A DNA stretch of 64,000 nucleotides. Origin: Paraphysoderma sedebokerense. Lineage: Eukaryota; Blastocladiomycota; Physodermatomycetes; Physodermatales; Physodermataceae. The stretch covers positions 1 through 64,000 of the forward strand of contig JAHLJZ010000077.1 in assembly GCA_025602915.1 (NCBI GenBank). The letters are read 5' to 3'. This document shows positions 59,849-64,000 of the stretch, one piece after another. Each line of letters begins with the position of its first letter. Position 1 is the stretch's first letter. Under the pieces are notes generated by a model. That model saw nothing but the letters and a program-made list of their open reading frames with translations. It was not told the origin of the DNA and searched no databases. The translations under genes were made by a program, and so were the position numbers.

Positions 59849-60656
59849 CATAAATAGTCTAATAATTATTGGTGTTGGAACGGGTGAATTGGAGTGAAAA
59901 ATTAAATATTCAATTCCCTTGTTTGGGCGAGTTCGTTCCACCTCCCTTCCGTCGGCAACATCGTCTCATCACACAAATACATCTGCACCCTCGTTGACGT
60001 TGCATCCTTCCCTCATCCTTCTGCATTCCGTCTTCCTGAACATATCTCCACATCCTCCTGTCGTCGTCACCCTCCCTCGGCCACGACACACATCCTTTTC
60101 CGCCCTTTCCTGCTTTGTGTACTCATCTTGCCTGGAGACGCTCGCGTGAAAATCGTCATTCAATCGGTACTTGTCTTTGCATCTCTGTGCTATTTAGCTA
60201 TATGCCATTCGTTACTATCAGTAAATGAAAACCAAATCTATGCACCTGACTTTGGTTGCGGATTCCGATAGTTATTCTGGACTGGATGTGAAACATGGGA
60301 AACAATTCTGGAATGATAGAGAAAGCATTCAAATTGTGTTGCTTGTTAAGTAAACTGACATATATTGCTTTTTGCTCTTCATCACATTTTATTGCCTCCT
60401 TAATATAAATATTCCCATCGTTTCTTTTCGTTCAAAAATCGATCACCTAAACAACACGTCACCCTTGTCCCTCGACTTGTAACCAACATTCAAAACCGTC
60501 ATCAAAATTTTTTCTGCTATCTCTCGATATCATTTTTCAGATTAATCACATATCTCCAATATCTATACGATTAACTTGAAACTATCTCACAACCGTACTC
60601 CCGCATTTGTGTCTTGCTCGACTACCCTGATTTTTTAACCTTTAAAATAACGAAAA
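59849..60656. other. Intergenic region upstream of PP2A
   Basis: About 800 bp. Two pyrimidine-rich tracts (about 59930-60130 and 60400-60640) precede the PP2A start. No gene supported; open frames here are compositional. Confidence 0.6.
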
Positions 60657-61976
<1,320 letters not shown>

Positions 61977-63141
61977 TTCCTACTCTTTACCTCCCAAAAA
62001 TCATTCTGCCTCCTTCAACTCCGTGACTCTTACATTTAAAAAGTCTGCACTGTTTAAGTTCAATGTTAATAATTTCGCCATTTCTCGTCATTCAATTTAT
62101 CCTCTTTTTCAACTTGAAATCTGCAAATCATGATTGTTTTTTGGTTTACCTTTTCGAAATACCCTATTTGATTGTAATCATAAAAATGGAACAGCTTTGG
62201 GCACGGGAGTTATCGGTTTATACGGATGAGTTGGTATGATATATAATTTGGTGGTGAATGAAGACACGAAGATGATTATTTAGGTCAAATGTAGGGGTCT
62301 CTGCTTTAATGGTGTTGGAATCTGTTTGTTCAATGGGTTATACTTTTCAAATTATGTCGGTCTTTTGCGATCTAGATATTCTTTATGGTTATTCTTTATG
62401 GTTATTCTTTATATCTCTGCTGTGTAATCTTGTTTCTTCTTGTACTTATTATTTGTATGCTGTTTTGGATGAACGGCATCGGACAGCTCGGCCAAGCCAC
62501 CTTTGATTCTATATGCGAAGCTCGTGGGCTTCATTGTAGTAGGGATAATAAAAATGACTGATTAATGTTGTATTCTAAAGTTGCCACAACTCACGCTGTA
62601 ATTGATTATCGGTCTTCGACAATTTTCCTCGGAACGCTATTGAGCGGCAAAGAATAGATACATTCAATAATTTGTAGCCATAACTTGCAAGAAATCGATC
62701 AATCTGATCCGTTGCTGAACTCGGTAACTGTGTTTTCCGACATGGTGCACAAGGCAAGGGTGACAGGTGACTCTGAGGAGGGACGTTAACTAAGCGTCGT
62801 GGAACAGTGGAAGTTCGTAGGGCTCATAACCCTAAGGTCAGTCGATCGAAACGACTCGACGCTAAGGAGTAAATCTCGGAAAATACCAAAGTTATTCAAA
62901 TTTAAGTTTTGGCAACACAGACCTCAGCTGAGAGATAATAATTTTTATTTGGAACTTGTTGTAAACTAATAGATAGGAAGTTGATACACATAGCTTTCAA
63001 CAAAGAAAGGTCTGGACTTAACATTTTAACAATATCTCCTGCCAACGGTAAGACATCTACAACCGTAAACCTCTTTAACGAATAAGAATAAGACAAACAT
63101 AAATATACTATGTCAAATATGAAATTTATTGCAATAAATTA
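61977..63141. other. Intergenic region carrying the second initiator tRNA
   Basis: Long spacer (about 1.16 kb) with PP2A 3' flank, the tRNA at 62793-62864 and the 3' flank of the CAP-domain gene. Open frames at 62309-62506 and 62575-62757 are not supported. Confidence 0.6.
62793..62864 (+). tRNA. Initiator tRNA-Met (CAT), copy 2
   Basis: Identical over all 72 bases to the gene at 14798-14869 but on the opposite strand. Same initiator hallmarks: A1:U72, GGG/CCC at the base of the anticodon stem, T loop ATCGAAA. Unlike copy 1 there is no T-run directly after the 3' end; the first run of four T lies at 62907-62910, about 43 bases downstream. Confidence 0.97.
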
Positions 63142-64000
63142 TTACATCATCATCATGCTGACGAAAACACCAACGAATGCAAAAATAGAAGTGGAAGTCA
63201 TGTGGGCAGTGAAAGCGGAAGATTGAAGAGCAGCGTTAGCTTCCAAATTTCCAGATTCGGCCGGCGAATCAACCTTTCCACTGGCGTTGCCATCGGTTTG
63301 ATTGAGACCTTCCATAGGTACACCGTAGTAAGATCCAGGTTGAGGAGTAGGGGTGGTACCATAAGCGGCAGTGGTAGAGGGTTCATTGTAAGCAGGAACA
63401 GTGGCAGTTGGGTAAGAGGTAGGGGAAGCAGAAGTAGACGGACTGTAAGTCGAACTCGGTGCGGGTTTCGGAGCTGGAAGATTTTTCTGTTCAGGTTTGG
63501 CAGGTCGAGGGTAGTTTGGCTGTGGTGGTGGAACGTATCCTTTGGAAACATAGGGACTTCGACCAGCGACATTTCCGTGAGGACTGAATAAGAAAAATTG
63601 AAGTTAGTTTATGCATTTAACTTTTTCCGAACAATGAGACAGCCACGTACTAGTAATTGCATGCTAAGTAAGTACCACATCGACTTCTCGCAATGCCACA
63701 ACCGACAGAGGTGCTTTCACCCCATACCATTTGAGAGTAATGATTGAAACTCCCTTTGTAACCTTCATTGATCCACAATTCAACAAGCCCTGCAGTTCCG
63801 TAACTAGTACCGCCGCCCATTGATAAATTTTCACCATATCTCTTGTCGGGCCCGTCATGCTCCAACTTGCATTTTTGAGCTAAATGATTCGCGCGGCTTT
63901 GGCCATATGCGGCAATAGAGTTGTCCCATTTAAGAGGGCCGACGTTGACCGATCTGCGGAGATTGTTGTGGAGAGTGACGATTGTGTTGATATCAGCTTG
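63142..64000 (-). CDS. CAP-domain (SCP/PR-1-like) protein, probably GPI-anchored; 5' end cut by window
   Basis: Minus strand, exon 64000-63651 (enters from the right edge) and last exon 63583-63142. The CAP domain is recognised from LKWDNSIAAYGQSRANHLA, GENLSMG, HYSQMVWGESTSVGCG and LACNYYPHGNVAG, the family's CAP1/CAP2 signatures, with the active-site-like His and Glu retained. CAP proteins are secreted and bind sterols or act at the cell surface. A Pro/Ser/Thr-rich stalk follows, and the C-terminus is a hydrophobic tail (STSIFAFVGVFVSMMMM) after a small-residue region, as in GPI-anchored proteins. The signal peptide and first part lie outside the window. Confidence 0.88.

Noticed and set aside
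63202-63591. 129-codon plus-strand open frame opposite the CAP gene
   Set aside because: Antisense to the Pro/Ser-rich stalk; the minus-strand frame has the CAP domain and tail.

Overview
The window is nuclear DNA of a fungus. Nearly every gene is cut by short GT-AG introns (about 50-330 nt, most 55-110), and the conserved genes are fungal in architecture: Ste11-type MAPKKK with SAM domain, Adp1-type ABC transporter with EGF-like repeats, SIN3, BRF1, Dst1/TFIIS, NAD-specific glutamate dehydrogenase. Intron richness, AT-rich spacers and a tandem family of 7TM receptors suggest an early-diverging filamentous lineage (Mucoromycota/Glomeromycotina-like). That placement is inference only. I rebuilt the gene models by hand from splice sites, and the reading frame was checked across every junction.

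Left part (1-11.8 kb): a transposon-derived integrase-like gene cut by the window edge (minus); three tandem membrane-anchored alpha/beta-hydrolase paralogues (787-6718); methionine aminopeptidase MAP1 (7216-8885); then about 2.9 kb of scrambled, repeat-containing DNA with a broken copy of a MAP1 exon, an inverted repeat shared with a small zinc-finger-like gene, and short duplications.

Middle (11.8-40 kb): a housekeeping block. TFIIS (minus) and TIM23 (plus) share a 186-bp divergent promoter; then an initiator tRNA-Met (minus), a NIPA-family magnesium transporter, SIN3 and BRF1 (all plus). Convergent to BRF1 is a large NAD-dependent glutamate dehydrogenase (minus) whose gene model begins with a PB1-like domain. 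Next come an Adp1-like ABCG transporter with 16 exons, one only 9 nt long, and a GPATCH11-like G-patch protein (both minus).

Right part (40-64 kb): a Ste11-like MAPKKK (plus) runs towards an array of four related 7TM receptor genes (minus, 43.8-51.6 kb). The outer two are intact and the inner two are decaying. Then follow the mitochondrial Fe-S P-loop protein IND1/NUBPL, two serine-rich coiled-coil genes of unknown function, the PP2A catalytic subunit, a second identical initiator tRNA-Met, and a CAP-domain (PR-1-like) probably GPI-anchored protein cut by the right edge.

Functional themes: chromatin and transcription (SIN3, BRF1, TFIIS, initiator tRNAs), mitochondrial import and Fe-S assembly (TIM23, IND1), and signalling (receptor array, MAPKKK, PP2A). 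The neighbourhood of receptors and MAPKKK is suggestive but does not prove they act together.
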